Assembly (NCBI GenBank): GCA_934699585.1
Contig: CAKUWY010000011.1
Span: 43,996 to 107,995 of the forward strand
DNA length: 64,000 nucleotides
Source: an uncultured Fibrobacter sp.
Lineage (GTDB): Bacteria > Fibrobacterota > Fibrobacteria > Fibrobacterales > Fibrobacteraceae
Direction of reading: 5' to 3'
In this document: positions 16,793 through 28,500 of the stretch, in pieces
How positions within the stretch are numbered: position 1 is the stretch's first letter
How the letters are laid out: the number at the start of each line of letters is the position of its first letter
Program-made: the position numbers and the translations under genes
The notes under the pieces: generated by a model
What the model was told of the DNA's origin: nothing
Seen by the model: the letters and a program-made list of their open reading frames with translations, nothing else
The model's database searches: none

Positions 16793-18193
16793 TTACCCCA
16801 AATTATCCAACAGCACCTGCGTGCCGGGGCTATCCGATTCGATGTTTTGAAACACCGAGCTCAATTTGGACAAATTCTCCTCTGTTTTCCTATCAGAACG
16901 CAAGTTGACCAACGCATCTATCAAGATTTTTGGACTAATGTTCTCTACAGGAACGGTATTTTCTATGCCATACTTGCGAAGGCGCAAGGCATTGTCAATC
17001 TGGTCTTTGCCTAGAGGGAGTATCAGGAATTTCTTATTATTGTAGACGCACTCCTTGATGGTGGCAAGGCCCCCGTGAATCAGCGCAAATTTCAAATTTG
17101 AGGCGGCAAGAATTGCTCGTTGCGGGACCCAACTTGCAAAAGTAATATTCGTTTGATTCCTAAATTCAGTCCATTCATAGTCATTAATCAACTTGGAGCC
17201 AACACCGAGAACCAGGTGATACCCATTCAGTTCCGCAGACCGCATTGCCTCGCACATACAATGGAACAGGTGGCGGGCCTTACCCTCATAATCCAATACC
17301 TGTGAACCGGCCGTAACGAAAATGAGTTTGGGATACAAATTAGTTTCACTTAAGAACTGATTCCAGGACTTAACTACATTATTGGGAAACTTCAAAACAG
17401 CTTCATTCAAATTGCCTAAATCCTTATTCAAGATACACGGTTCCACATAGTGGACTTTTTCACCCGGATTATAGTGGGCGTATTCGTATTCACGAGGGCA
17501 CGGAATCAGTTCATCAAAGGTCTCCAAGTCCCTGACAAAATCTTCAATATCAATTTCAGGGTCTTGCAGCAAATCAACGGGATCCTCCCCTGCAGCAGCC
17601 TTCAATTCTGCATATCGGCTCAAATTCACCAACTTAAAAAATTCCGTCGGCGAAAAAGCCATCAAATTCTGTATTGCACGCATGGCAGGGTCTTCGCTGG
17701 GATGTCTTAAATATGTCGTGGTAATAATGACATTCACATCATAAATTTTGTGGATAAGCAAACTTTCTAAGGATGTAAAATAACCCGAGACGAGCAAGTC
17801 GGGATTGACATTTGTCATTGTTTGGTAAAAACGCAAAGCATCTTCATACAAGTCTTTATTTAATTTGTCCTTGTACTTGGCCAAATCTGTACCGAGTGCA
17901 CTATAGGCGATTGCCCAGATATGGTCAGGACGCCAACGTTCGTTTGGACTCGTATGGCTTTCTGTTGTATAGCCCTGGGGGTAGGTGTTTTCGAAAATCC
18001 GTGAATAGGGAAAAGAAGTGACCGCACCGTTAATAGCAATCGGGAAAGCATTGACAACGCCCTCACAATCAATGATTCCCATATAATTAACGGTGTGACC
18101 ACTCTTGAGCATATCTTCTGCCCATTTCAACGTGGGTAGCCAGTGTCCCTGTTCCTTGTAAACATCGGGCCAAAAGAGAATTGTTTTGGGCAT
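16793..18193 (-). CDS. GT1/UGT-like glycosyltransferase in the Tc-toxin-like operon
   Basis: 466 residues. The N-terminal Rossmann half starts MPKTILFWPDVYKEQGHW with no signal peptide, so it is cytoplasmic. The C-terminal half has FVTAGSQ (about 287), FASWVPQRAIL, FALIHGGLATIKE (about 370-382) and LPLGKDQIDNALRLRKYGI, the donor-binding signature of GT1 enzymes (macrolide, sterol, UDP-glucuronosyl type). The acceptor is unknown. It lies 68 bp after the FISUMP lipoprotein gene and has its own GGAGTAATCAAATG start, reading as the third gene of the operon. Glycosylating the toxin-like protein or a small molecule are both possible; neither is shown. Confidence 0.82.
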   Translation of the reverse strand: MPKTILFWPDVYKEQGHWLPTLKWAEDMLKSGHTVNYMGIIDCEGVVNAFPIAINGAVTSFPYSRIFENTYPQGYTTESHTSPNERWRPDHIWAIAYSALGTDLAKYKDKLNKDLYEDALRFYQTMTNVNPDLLVSGYFTSLESLLIHKIYDVNVIITTTYLRHPSEDPAMRAIQNLMAFSPTEFFKLVNLSRYAELKAAAGEDPVDLLQDPEIDIEDFVRDLETFDELIPCPREYEYAHYNPGEKVHYVEPCILNKDLGNLNEAVLKFPNNVVKSWNQFLSETNLYPKLIFVTAGSQVLDYEGKARHLFHCMCEAMRSAELNGYHLVLGVGSKLINDYEWTEFRNQTNITFASWVPQRAILAASNLKFALIHGGLATIKECVYNNKKFLILPLGKDQIDNALRLRKYGIENTVPVENISPKILIDALVNLRSDRKTEENLSKLSSVFQNIESDSPGTQVLLDNLG

Positions 18194-18261
18194 TTGATTA
18201 CTCCTTACTCTGTAGTGTTAATTTTTAAATAGAACGGGCTAAAAAGGGGTGGGGCATTGTT

Positions 18262-19518
18262 CTATTCCTTAATGCATCGAATTGACATATAATAAGCAGT
18301 CCCAAATGTAGTCCATCGAAAGTCTGTTCGATCTTCAATAATAGCTATTATATTTTTACTATTGTAAATAAAACCAAAGTATGCCACAGACTTTTCCACG
18401 TTCTCTTGATCATTAAATCCACCATAAGGAGTGTAATATCCAGCAGGAATTGCTGCAAAACCTGACGATGTAATGGATTCACTAATATTCCAATAAGATG
18501 AATTCTGGATTTTCATTTTATCAATAGCTTTATCTCCTAAGAAACTGATTAGAGTCTCGTATTGCTTTTTTGTTGGAAGCGACCAACCATTTGGACAGAG
18601 TTTCCTGTAGGAATCTGTATCTGTAAATGTAAATTTTGATTCATATAATCTTCCATAAATAGAACAATCCCCTTCTGCTGTTTTTTTCCACTCGCCCCCG
18701 CCACACAATGATTTGCCCGCCCAAATTGTACCACTCGTATCTTTGGGTAAATAATTCAGATTTTCAGCCATCCAAACTTGTGTACCTATAGTAACAGTTT
18801 TATAAACTTGTCCATCTCGTAAATCCGTCAGAGTATTTTTTACGGCATCATAAACGCTATTTAACGACGACGAACTTACTATGTTTATCTCGCTACTGCT
18901 TGATTCTTCAGTTTCTTCAGAACTTGATGATTCTTCTACATTTTCGGAACTAGACTGCGTTGTTACCTCGCTGCTACTAGATTCAACTTTGGAACTAGAG
19001 GACTCTGTTTTCACACTACTGCTAGACACCTCCGAACCTGAAGATTCTTGAACATCACCACTTGAAGAATTCGGTTTATTATCACTTGACGACGAAATAA
19101 TTACCACAGAGGAAGAGGATTCTTTTTCACAATTGGCTAGATCTAGTACATATGTTTCACCATCTTCACAAAGATACAGTTTGGATTCTTCGCTGCTGCT
19201 AGATTCAACAGGTTTCTCTGAACTAGAAGAGGAATCGTCGTTGTCGTAACCGGACAAACTAGATTGCTTCGTTTCACTCGCAATGACGCTGCTGGACGAC
19301 GAACTGTTGCTAATAGCAATCCAGGAGCCGCCTTTGCAAATGTGTTCTACATCGCTATCAGCTGGTTTGATTATCGTTCCCTCATTGGTTGCATCGCAAG
19401 GAATTTCCGAACTATGAGAATTTGAACTATTTTCAACGTCGGGACTACTTGAATTATCGCCACCACAGGAAATCATCAACAAAAGAGAAAATAAAAAGAA
19501 GATAATTTTCAGATACAT
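18262..19518 (-). CDS. FISUMP-domain lipoprotein with Ser-rich linkers
   Basis: 418 residues. The signal peptide MYLKIIFFLFSLLLMISC gives lipidated Cys18. Residues about 20-225 are Ser-rich linkers (SSSSS, SSSEE), interrupted by two short Cys-containing segments (SDVEHICKGGSW and LYLCEDGETYVLDLANCE). The C-terminal 190 residues have the FISUMP pattern: VTIGTQVWMAENLNYL, AGKSLCGGGEWKK, CSIYGRLYE, LCPNGWSLPTKKQYE, SGFAAIPAGYY and a final SIRCIKE. These proteins are numerous in Fibrobacter and surface-exposed; their role is unknown. The ATG overlaps the stop of the Tc-like gene by one base, with AAGGAGG inside that gene, so translation is coupled. Confidence 0.9.
   Translation of the reverse strand: MYLKIIFFLFSLLLMISCGGDNSSSPDVENSSNSHSSEIPCDATNEGTIIKPADSDVEHICKGGSWIAISNSSSSSSVIASETKQSSLSGYDNDDSSSSSEKPVESSSSEESKLYLCEDGETYVLDLANCEKESSSSVVIISSSSDNKPNSSSGDVQESSGSEVSSSSVKTESSSSKVESSSSEVTTQSSSENVEESSSSEETEESSSSEINIVSSSSLNSVYDAVKNTLTDLRDGQVYKTVTIGTQVWMAENLNYLPKDTSGTIWAGKSLCGGGEWKKTAEGDCSIYGRLYESKFTFTDTDSYRKLCPNGWSLPTKKQYETLISFLGDKAIDKMKIQNSSYWNISESITSSGFAAIPAGYYTPYGGFNDQENVEKSVAYFGFIYNSKNIIAIIEDRTDFRWTTFGTAYYMSIRCIKE
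19237..19287 (-). repeat. Repeat element inside a coding sequence, translated as VIASETKQSS
   Basis: On the minus strand the segment starts GTCATTGCGAGTGAAACG and continues through AAGCAATCT. It resembles dispersed genomic repeats whose core reads GTCATTGCGAG...AAGCAATC. It falls in frame within the Ser-rich linker of the FISUMP lipoprotein, giving VIASETKQSSLSGYDNDD, a composition unlike the surrounding poly-Ser. It may be an insertion that the flexible linker tolerates. Confidence 0.5.
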
Positions 19519-22500
19519 TAGTTGCCTCCTTTCTGCGTTTTTCCCATACGAGCTGTGTAGCTTAGGTGGATGATCACATCCTCAATTTTTGACAAATTAA
19601 GTGAATGACTGGTTCCTTCGTCATTGTTTCTTGTGTTGTCAAAACCTGTGATTTCAAGAGACCATTTGGAATCAACGGCACCAGCCCCTTCAAATGGCAA
19701 GAACTTGTCCGAGCCAAAACGGAAATCAAATTTTCCTGATTCTTGATGAGCTGTACTCGTCGCCATGGTCTGAGTACCGATACGATTACCGATTTTGTCT
19801 CCGATTCCTTTCAAATCAAGAAAATTCTCAGTTAAGGACAATTGTGCGTTCAAGTAATGGCCTCTGTAATCTGGAGCAATTATTTCAACTCGGACATCCC
19901 TGATTCTTCTAAAGTATTGATCCGGGAAGTCCTTAGAAAATAGAGTTTCTGGAATAATAAAGGAACAATCTTCTCCTCCCCTTAATGTTGATAAAGGCCT
20001 CTGTGGACAATTAAGGTCATCTTCACCTTGCCTCTTTTCCAGTTCCCACAAACTTACCGGCCTCGTTATTTCCAATTCGTTCCTGTCGTTTTCAAGGAAA
20101 GCCACTTCCATGGCATGCAAGTCGGCAAGCAGTTTTTCGCCGGCAAGCAAGCCACTATACAGGCCGTCCCAGTAACTGCCACTGCCCTTGATGAACGACT
20201 TGGCCGTTTTAGGATTTTCCTCGGTATCACCGATTTCAAAGTGGTAGCATTTTTCCGCTTTTCTGGCAACCTTTACTGCCAACTGGAAGAGTATTTTGTA
20301 TATCTTGCCTATTTCAGTCTTGAGCCACTTGTAAAGTTCCTTGTTGGTGTACTTTTCGGACAAGTGCTCATACATTTCGTCCTTCAGCTCGATTTCCCTT
20401 TCAAGGTTTTCCACCTGTTTGTTGATGTAGTCAATCTTGATTTGATCCACGAGTTTTTTCTTCTGGACGACCTTGATTTGGTTTGCTTTGGCGGTCTTCT
20501 GCATGGTCCAGGACTGCTCTGTGCGTTCCTGCTCGCTGAGTAACTTGCTGATGGTAGAGCCGACCTGCTTCTGGGCAAACTCGGAAGCCTTGCTTTCGGC
20601 CTTGTTGATGAGCATTTCGGCAATTTTAGAACCACCATAAGCAATGGAATCAAAGGAAGGTCCACCAAGGCCATTCATGATGGCTCCGATGCCAAGGTCA
20701 GGAATCTTTGCCGCAACGGAAGCGGCCTTACGGACACTTTCGACACCTTCCTGGACTTTTTTGATGCCGTCCAAGGCCTTTTCGTACTTGGTTTCCTTTT
20801 CGCTCTTTTTGAAGAATCCAGTCTGCTGTTCCTGTTCGGCCTGGAGAGTTTCCTCTTCGGTCTCGGTGGCTTCCAGTTCCTGTTCCAGTTCTGTCACTTC
20901 CATTTCGGCCAGAGTCTTTTGGAGCGTCAGGGCGGTCTTTTCATGGTTTACTCGCAACAGGGCCAATGTCTCGCAATCGTACTTTTCGAATGCAGAAAGC
21001 AAGTCCCTGCCCATCTGCAGGATGTCGCGAACAATTTCCTTGGCTTTTTCCACCATCACCTTGAAGCGGTAATAGGGCAATGCCGAGGATGCGTCGGCTA
21101 GGGCTTCGCTGATAGAAACTCCGCTCGCCTTTGCCTTTACAAGCATCGCTGGGTCGATGGGTGGTGCGAACAGGGCAAGAGTCCGCTTTACGCCTTCGAT
21201 GTTCAGGCTGTTGCGGATTTTATAAAGCCTGTCGGCCACGGTATCCCAGTAGCTCATCAGGGTCTCGTTGCGCGGCACGTTGAAATAGAACATCATGCCC
21301 GTAGTATTGGCCAATTGCATGGTCTTGCCAGGAAGCAGACGTTGAGGCGTCTCCTTTTCGCGGCACTTGCCGGTGAGCATGGTGTCCTCGTATGTAATAA
21401 AAGCATTGTTCATCACATCGTTGCCGTAATTTAGCAAATCTATGACCTTGAGCTTCGATTTATGTTTAGGGTCTGGAACTTCGGCACTCTTCGGGCCGAG
21501 GATTTCTGCAGCCAAAACATACATCTGCACTGCCAAATTAACCGATTCGGTAGTATCCTGAGTAAACAACTGATCACCTAGGCCTATCAAGGCATCAAGG
21601 TATTTCATCACCACATATTTCTGGTAGGCGACAGGCCTGTAACGGGCAATCATCTGCGGGTCAAAGGGGTCGTTTTTCCAGCGGTCCTGCAAAAGGAGTA
21701 TCGCTTGGCGATCTGGCAGGGCATCGTGGGGTGTCGGGAATGACAAATCCGAAAGGATGGATTTATCAGCATCCTGGTTTGCGAAGAAGGGCAAGAACTT
21801 CCAATATTTAGCCCCCTTGGGCAAGTCGCGGACAAAACGTTTTGTCCGTTCGTAGTTGGACAAGTCTATACGCGGGTCGAACACCAGTTGCAACCAGTTC
21901 AGGGCAGCCTCATAATTCTGTTCCGAGAGCATCTTGTCGGCCAAGAGCATCGGCACGAAGAAGAACAGTTCCCAGTTGTAGATAGATGTTGCCGAACCCC
22001 AGCTGAAATCTACCGTTGCAGACGGGTACGGTTCCGCCACTAGTGCAGTGGGCATGTAGCTGTTTTCGAAAAGCGTTTGGGACAAGTCCCATGCCTGCCA
22101 ATCACCCGCCGTGTAATAGCCGAGATAGACACTGAAATAATAATTGTAGTAAGAATATGAATAGTAGTAGCTGTCTGAAACGGGCAAAGCCTCCGTTTCT
22201 CGGTTATAGAGCCACTTTGTGCCGCCATGCACAAACCGCCTGTGGAATTCACTAGCTTGGGGATTGGAAACCTGTTCCACTCGGTAATTGGCGATGCTAT
22301 TCGCCCCTGCACCACCATCGCCTGAAACGGTACGAATCAAGTAGGTGCCCTTGGAGTCCATAAGGAAGAAGGGAGTGTCTGCATGCTTAACAAAGCCCAT
22401 ATTGACAGACAGTAGTTTGAACGGACCGCGTGTATTGTCGAAAATCTTCGTTCCATCTTGTAGAACCAACTGGTTAGATGAACTGTAGAACATATTGCCC

Positions 22501-25500
22501 ACCAACTTGCAATTCCTTGGTACATGATCACTGACAAGTTCACCATAATGGAATGCGATACGGTTGCCTTCTAAATCGTACTGGTAACTGACCGATTCGG
22601 TTCCATCTGATGCCAAGGAAAGATTACCGATGTGATTGATCCTTTGTCCTTCCTCGTAATTTCGTGTGATAACGGTTTTCAGGATGTATGTGGTGGGGGA
22701 TGCGTTGGCAGCATCTTCAGGTGTACCCACGGTTGGCTGGCTACTTGCTACCGGCACCGAAATAACAGTTTGTGTGTCCGTGAACTTGGGGAATGTTCTC
22801 CAAATTTCAAGGTTAAGTGTATCCGAATTATCGGATACATCGACAAAGAAGTATCTGTCGTCCAGATTCTCGTTGTCACCTAGAAGATAGTTCAACTGGT
22901 TTTCAGAAATGTCGTAAAGGGCTTGCTTGCTGACCTTTACGCTAGACCATTTAGCACCTGTAAAATAAGCCCACTTAAGCTTAATTTCCGCATAGTATTC
23001 TATGGTTGCTGTAGCTTTTTCGTCTGTGGAGGAATCTCCCTTCTTGCGTTGTCTCTGCCCCTGCACCACCTGCAGCCAAACGATATAGAGACGGCCGTTC
23101 AGTATTGCGGGCTGTACGGCTGCTCCATCAATTTCCAAAGGCAGTTCCTCCCACGGTGTCCAGCTTCCGCCGTACAGTGCCGTGGCCTCGTATTTGCGGT
23201 AATAGTAGGCGTGGGGTTCGCCACGGGTACGACCGACAATGTGGAGCGTGTAAAGGACTCCAGCAGCACTCCCGCCGTCCTGCTTGCAAGCTCCAATGAT
23301 ATCCATTTCAGAGGTGTCACACACTTTTTTCAGGTAATCGCCCAGGGCTTCTGTCATGGCATTCTGGTCGTTCCCTATTTCGGCAAGGCGTTCCTCCAGT
23401 TCGAGGAAGAATGGTGTTTTGTCTTCACGCAGGTCGCCATCTATCCAGTTTTCGGGATAGAGGAATACCTTGCGATTCGCCACCCAAACCTGGAAATTCT
23501 TCATCCACTCCCATTGTTCCTTTTGGGTGTCATTTAGCGTGTAACTTCCTTCCAGTCCCATCAGGGCCCGTTGCACGAACAATTGGATACAGGACACGGC
23601 CTGAACTGTGCGTGAAATGGCCATGTCGGGTTCCATCTTCACGTCCATCAGGTAATAGGAGTATATGTCGTTTTCATCGACAAAGACCGATGGATAATAG
23701 GATGCCATTCCCGGCATCTGGGAATCGTTACATACAACAGCGGCAAGGACATCCCGTTTCAGTTGCCGGATTTTATCGTTCACCCCCTGGATAAACTTGT
23801 TCCATTCCGAGTTGGTTTTAGTTTGACGTAAATTTTTTTCAAATTTTTCAACAGAGAGAGAATAGTCGACATCATTGGCGTCCAGCAACTTTTCCAAATC
23901 GCCCGGAAGCGTATTGGTCTTCTTGTAAAGATAGAGCAGGTCTGCAAATTTACACCATGCCGCAGGTGAGTCTATGTTCACGGACGTAATCAGACCACTA
24001 TCTCTGTTTTGTTCATAGACGATTTCCGCCTTTGTAAACAACTCCACAGCGGACTCGCTTGAAATCAGGAGTTTTTTGTCGAGGGTTTCAAGGCGGTTCA
24101 ATTCGTTATACTTATAGACCTCTCCTAGAATCTGTGAAGACGCCGCAAAGGCGTAGACTACATTTTTTATCGTCTCGTACCTGTTGACATTGGCAATGGC
24201 AAAAGAAGACCAATTCCATTCAAAGCCCATATCTAAAGTTTGCGTAAACTGGTAGAGGGCCGCACAACGGAATATGTGATTGCAAAGATTATTGATTTGG
24301 GGATTTTCAGCAGAAATCTTCGATTGCCATACATCCCAGTCTGTTTCAGAATCATTTTCACTAGTGTGTAATGTTTTAAGCAAAGAAAGCAAGACTTCGG
24401 TATCTACTGAGAACTTTTCAGATAGAAGGGTCAAAAGGCGTTCCGCCTGTAGCTCCTCCGTCAGTTTTTCATAAAAAACGACTTCGTTTGATATAGCAGA
24501 ATACCATGGATAATCCGATTCTTTACTAACAGAAAGATTCCAGAACAAGTTTGCGAATATCGATTCGATTGAATCTTTATAATCCTCTGTTATTTCTTCG
24601 GGCTTGTTCTTCCAACTGTTGAAAACGTCTTCCGCGTCTTCCCTCCCCAAAGACTTCATGATATTCAAAATCGAGGTTTCGTAATCTATCGCGGAGACAC
24701 CATCGACTTCTGTTGTCGCCATACACTCGTCAATGGACGCCTGTATAGCGTCACCAACCTCCTTGGCAAATTCAGCAGATTCCTCATCCGCCATTGACTG
24801 GGGATCGAGAATCGATTTTAAGTCACTAACGGAAAGAGAAGATTTATTCAAGATTTCCAGTTCATCGATGGTTGCGTTACAAAATTCGCGACTGCCGAAA
24901 CCAACAGGGAAATTAATTTCACTCAAGAAGAAATAATCGTCGACAGAAAGGCCGTTTCTTGAAATCCAGAGATTGTATTTGTAAAGGATATTCAGGCCAG
25001 TTTCAAGAGCGTCAGATGCTGTTGGATAGGTCTCTGGTCTCCAGCACTTTTGCAAAATCAAAAGGGCATCTTGAAGTTCGATTTCAAGGCAAATTTTGGC
25101 GGCTGTCGCAAGCTGGTAACGCAACTTTTCATTATTTCTTTTCGATTTGTCAAAATCACTGCCATATTCGTCAAACAGCGAATCAATGGCGAAAATGCTC
25201 TTGAGATCGTCAATTGTCAATGTAACTTTGTCAAGTAAAATCGCAGCTTCCGTCGCCGTCAAGTTAAGCCGCATTTTCAGTTCCTGAATATCAGCCAAAT
25301 CATCCGGATTACAATTCCATGTCTTGGCGACATCTTCTGTACTCCAGCCCAAAGTGGCTCGACGACGGACGAAAACGGAGAGTTTGCGGAAGAATTTTTC
25401 CGCATCCGCATCAACCTCAAAATTAATGCGATAGCCATTCACATCTGCAAGTTGGAATGATTCCGAATCTACATTCAGTGTTGCTCCACTCCCAGCAAAA

Positions 25501-28500
25501 ACATCAGATGTGAAAATTTCTGCAAATTCCTCGTATGTCAGTTTTGCCCTGTCAAGAACAAAGGCCAAATTGCGAAGGACATTGAACCATCTTGTTTCAG
25601 CTTCAATTTGTCTTGACTTATCAGGGAAGAAAATCCCCTGATTTCCATTATCTTCCAATCCCCACAGCTTTGAAGGTTCGATTTGATTTTGGTCAAAATC
25701 AGTAGATAGAACGGCCTTCTGATTTGCTTTTAAAAGTACCGCATGATTTTCATCTAGATGTAATTTATGAGCAACCTGACATGGGTTCAGTGACAAATTA
25801 TCAAAAATAGAAACGAGCCTATCTGCATAAAAATTTCGTGGAAGGCTTAACGGGAAACATCTGTCGTCAAGCACTTGCATTGCAGATTTGTCAATATCCA
25901 ATTTCGAATCCCACTTGCACGGATTCGCCCTTAAATCCGCCACTGTAGCGTCATCAGGAGTCTGGTTGCAAAGAGGAATTGCCCGTTCTTGAATGGAAGT
26001 CCTGTAAACAAGACTTTCCAACAATTCGATAGCCAAGTCAATTGTAGGAAGAGAAACCTCCGCATTGGCCTTTGTCATTAGAAGGTTCTTCACATCGGGA
26101 CGGCGGCTAATAAACCTGCCGTATGCGTGTCCCTGCTTTAAGAATTCCAACAAATCCAATAAATAAGCGGACGCACTCAAAATGGACTGGTTCTGGGTTC
26201 CCGTATTTCTGTTGATTCGCCCGAATAGAGTTTTCCAGTTGGCGAAACTCTTACTTTTCAAGCGACTTGTCGCCACATTGGACGTGCGGCTCAATTTTAG
26301 AAGTTTGGATGCCTTAGGATTAGACGCTGTATTTGTTGCAGTGGTTTCGTTTGTTTCTTGCAGCCCTCGAGGTATCGAAATGATTGTATTGTCTGCTTCA
26401 TTTAAACTTCCATGATACCGTTCAATGTCTAACGTAGCGTTTGCCACAAAATTTTTGGCAAGTCGATGGATCTTTGTTGCTAGCTCCTTGTCACCCATGC
26501 CAAGGCCATGCTCTGCCACAAATCTTTCTTCATCCATCAGGGCAATACTAGAAGCCGATTCAAAACCATTTTTTATAAGATAGGCTATCGCTTCGGGATT
26601 ATCGGTCAATCGATAAAGACGCTGTATAATCTTAATTTTCTTGATTTCGGTTTCGTCAGCTTCTGCCAAGGGACTTTGTGAATCTTGATTATGCTTAGCT
26701 AATGAGTTTTGCAGGAACAAATCTATGTCGGAACTATTCAGGTCAAAATCCTTCCAAGCGTCCGATTGGAGTTTTTGAACCAAGGCATTCCATGATTTTT
26801 CGTCATCATTTGTAGAAGAAAAGCTATTTTCAAATTTGGAATTTAATTCCGTCTGCGGAAATTTGGCCTTTAGGCGCTCTTTCAAAGTTCTTACCGCAAT
26901 TTGTTTTTGTTCCTCGGCAGTTGTGCCTGGGAACTGGTCAAGAGGAAGTGCCAATGCGACATCATGACACCAATATGAATATCGCTCTGCAGCATCATTA
27001 ACCGCTCTACACCAAAACGCTGTAGTATTTGCGGAAAAATCATTTACCTGTTCATCATACTTTAGCAAGTATTCCAATTTCCATGCACCGAGTTCGTCAT
27101 CTTTTGTAACATCTTTATCAAGTTTGGCGATAGGTTTATATTGACAATTTTCCGCATGGAGCAAAGTGTAGATACTTACTACTAAATCTGGGTACCAATT
27201 GCAAAAATCTCCCAAATCAATCAGAAATTTCAAGTCATCAACTTCTGAAGACGAAAGAATGGAATTTGATTTTTCTTGCCTTTCTATTAAATCGCGATAA
27301 TTGGATTCTGATTCAGTAAATTCATCAAGAAGAAGTTGAAGACGATCTTTAACAGAATTAAGACTTAGCAATGTCGGACGTCCTCTTCGTCCTTCTTTCT
27401 TTATTGAATTAGGAATAGCAGTGTCACTACTTTGTAAAGTCAATTCCTTCGTTAAGAACATGTACAAAACAAAAAATGCAGAAAAAGTATCTTCTTGTTC
27501 TTTTGCAACATTTATTGATTTTTGAAGATTCATCCAAATTGTACTTTTGAAATCTTCTGCAGAAAGGGTAGAATTTATCGCATTTTCTGTAATTGCACTT
27601 TTTATTTCTTTCTTACATTCCTCTAATCCAAAAGTCAAGAGTGTTGAGACATCAACAACATCAGTATTTAAGATTAAGGGGTAAAGATATTCGGCACATG
27701 TAAATACAATTTCGTAATTTTCTTCATCAGTTAAATTTGTTTTGGGATTAAACGCACTCTTAAGACCTTCCACGGAATTCAACATCTCATGAGCAAGTTG
27801 AAATGCCTTAAAATAAGCGTAAACTTTAGATTGTTCAAGACTTTCACGACCAATAACCAACGGCAACTGTGTATTAGAAGTAAGAAATTCAGAAATTTTA
27901 TCCTGTGCATACTTTTTGATTGTTGCGTTATTATTAATTACCGTCTGATAGTAGATTTTCAGGACATCATTCAGGCTTTCAAATTCTGATTTTACGGGCT
28001 TATCTGTTTCAAGGTCAAGAACGAAATTTATTTCTTGAACAGACTGACCATTAAAAACAAGTGGTGCAGAATAGAATGTCTGCGGGAGATTGCTTTCTGG
28101 TGTTGTTCCGCCTTGTCCATACTTTACTTCCGCAAAAATGGACGCCTTGTCCTTACCTTTAGCTTCTTTGCCATCCAGCTTAAGCCCCAGGGGAATGGAT
28201 GCGGCACTGTAGCCAATTTCATAATGCCCAAAAGCATCTGTTTCCGTAGGCGTTCCAAGCATCACACGCTCAAAGGTGCCATACGACGAACCTGTAGCAG
28301 GCTCCTTGTAATAAAGGCAGAATGCAGCAACGCTGATGTTATCTTTCAGGGGGTAATTCAGCGTATTCTTGACAGTTCCATAGACTTTGCATTCGTCGCT
28401 AGCCAAAGACGCAGGAATGATGTTCAAAATGACTTTGACGCTATGATTTACAGAAATTGGAGCAGGAACATCGTAGGTCGTCAGTTCCTGTCCACTCAAA

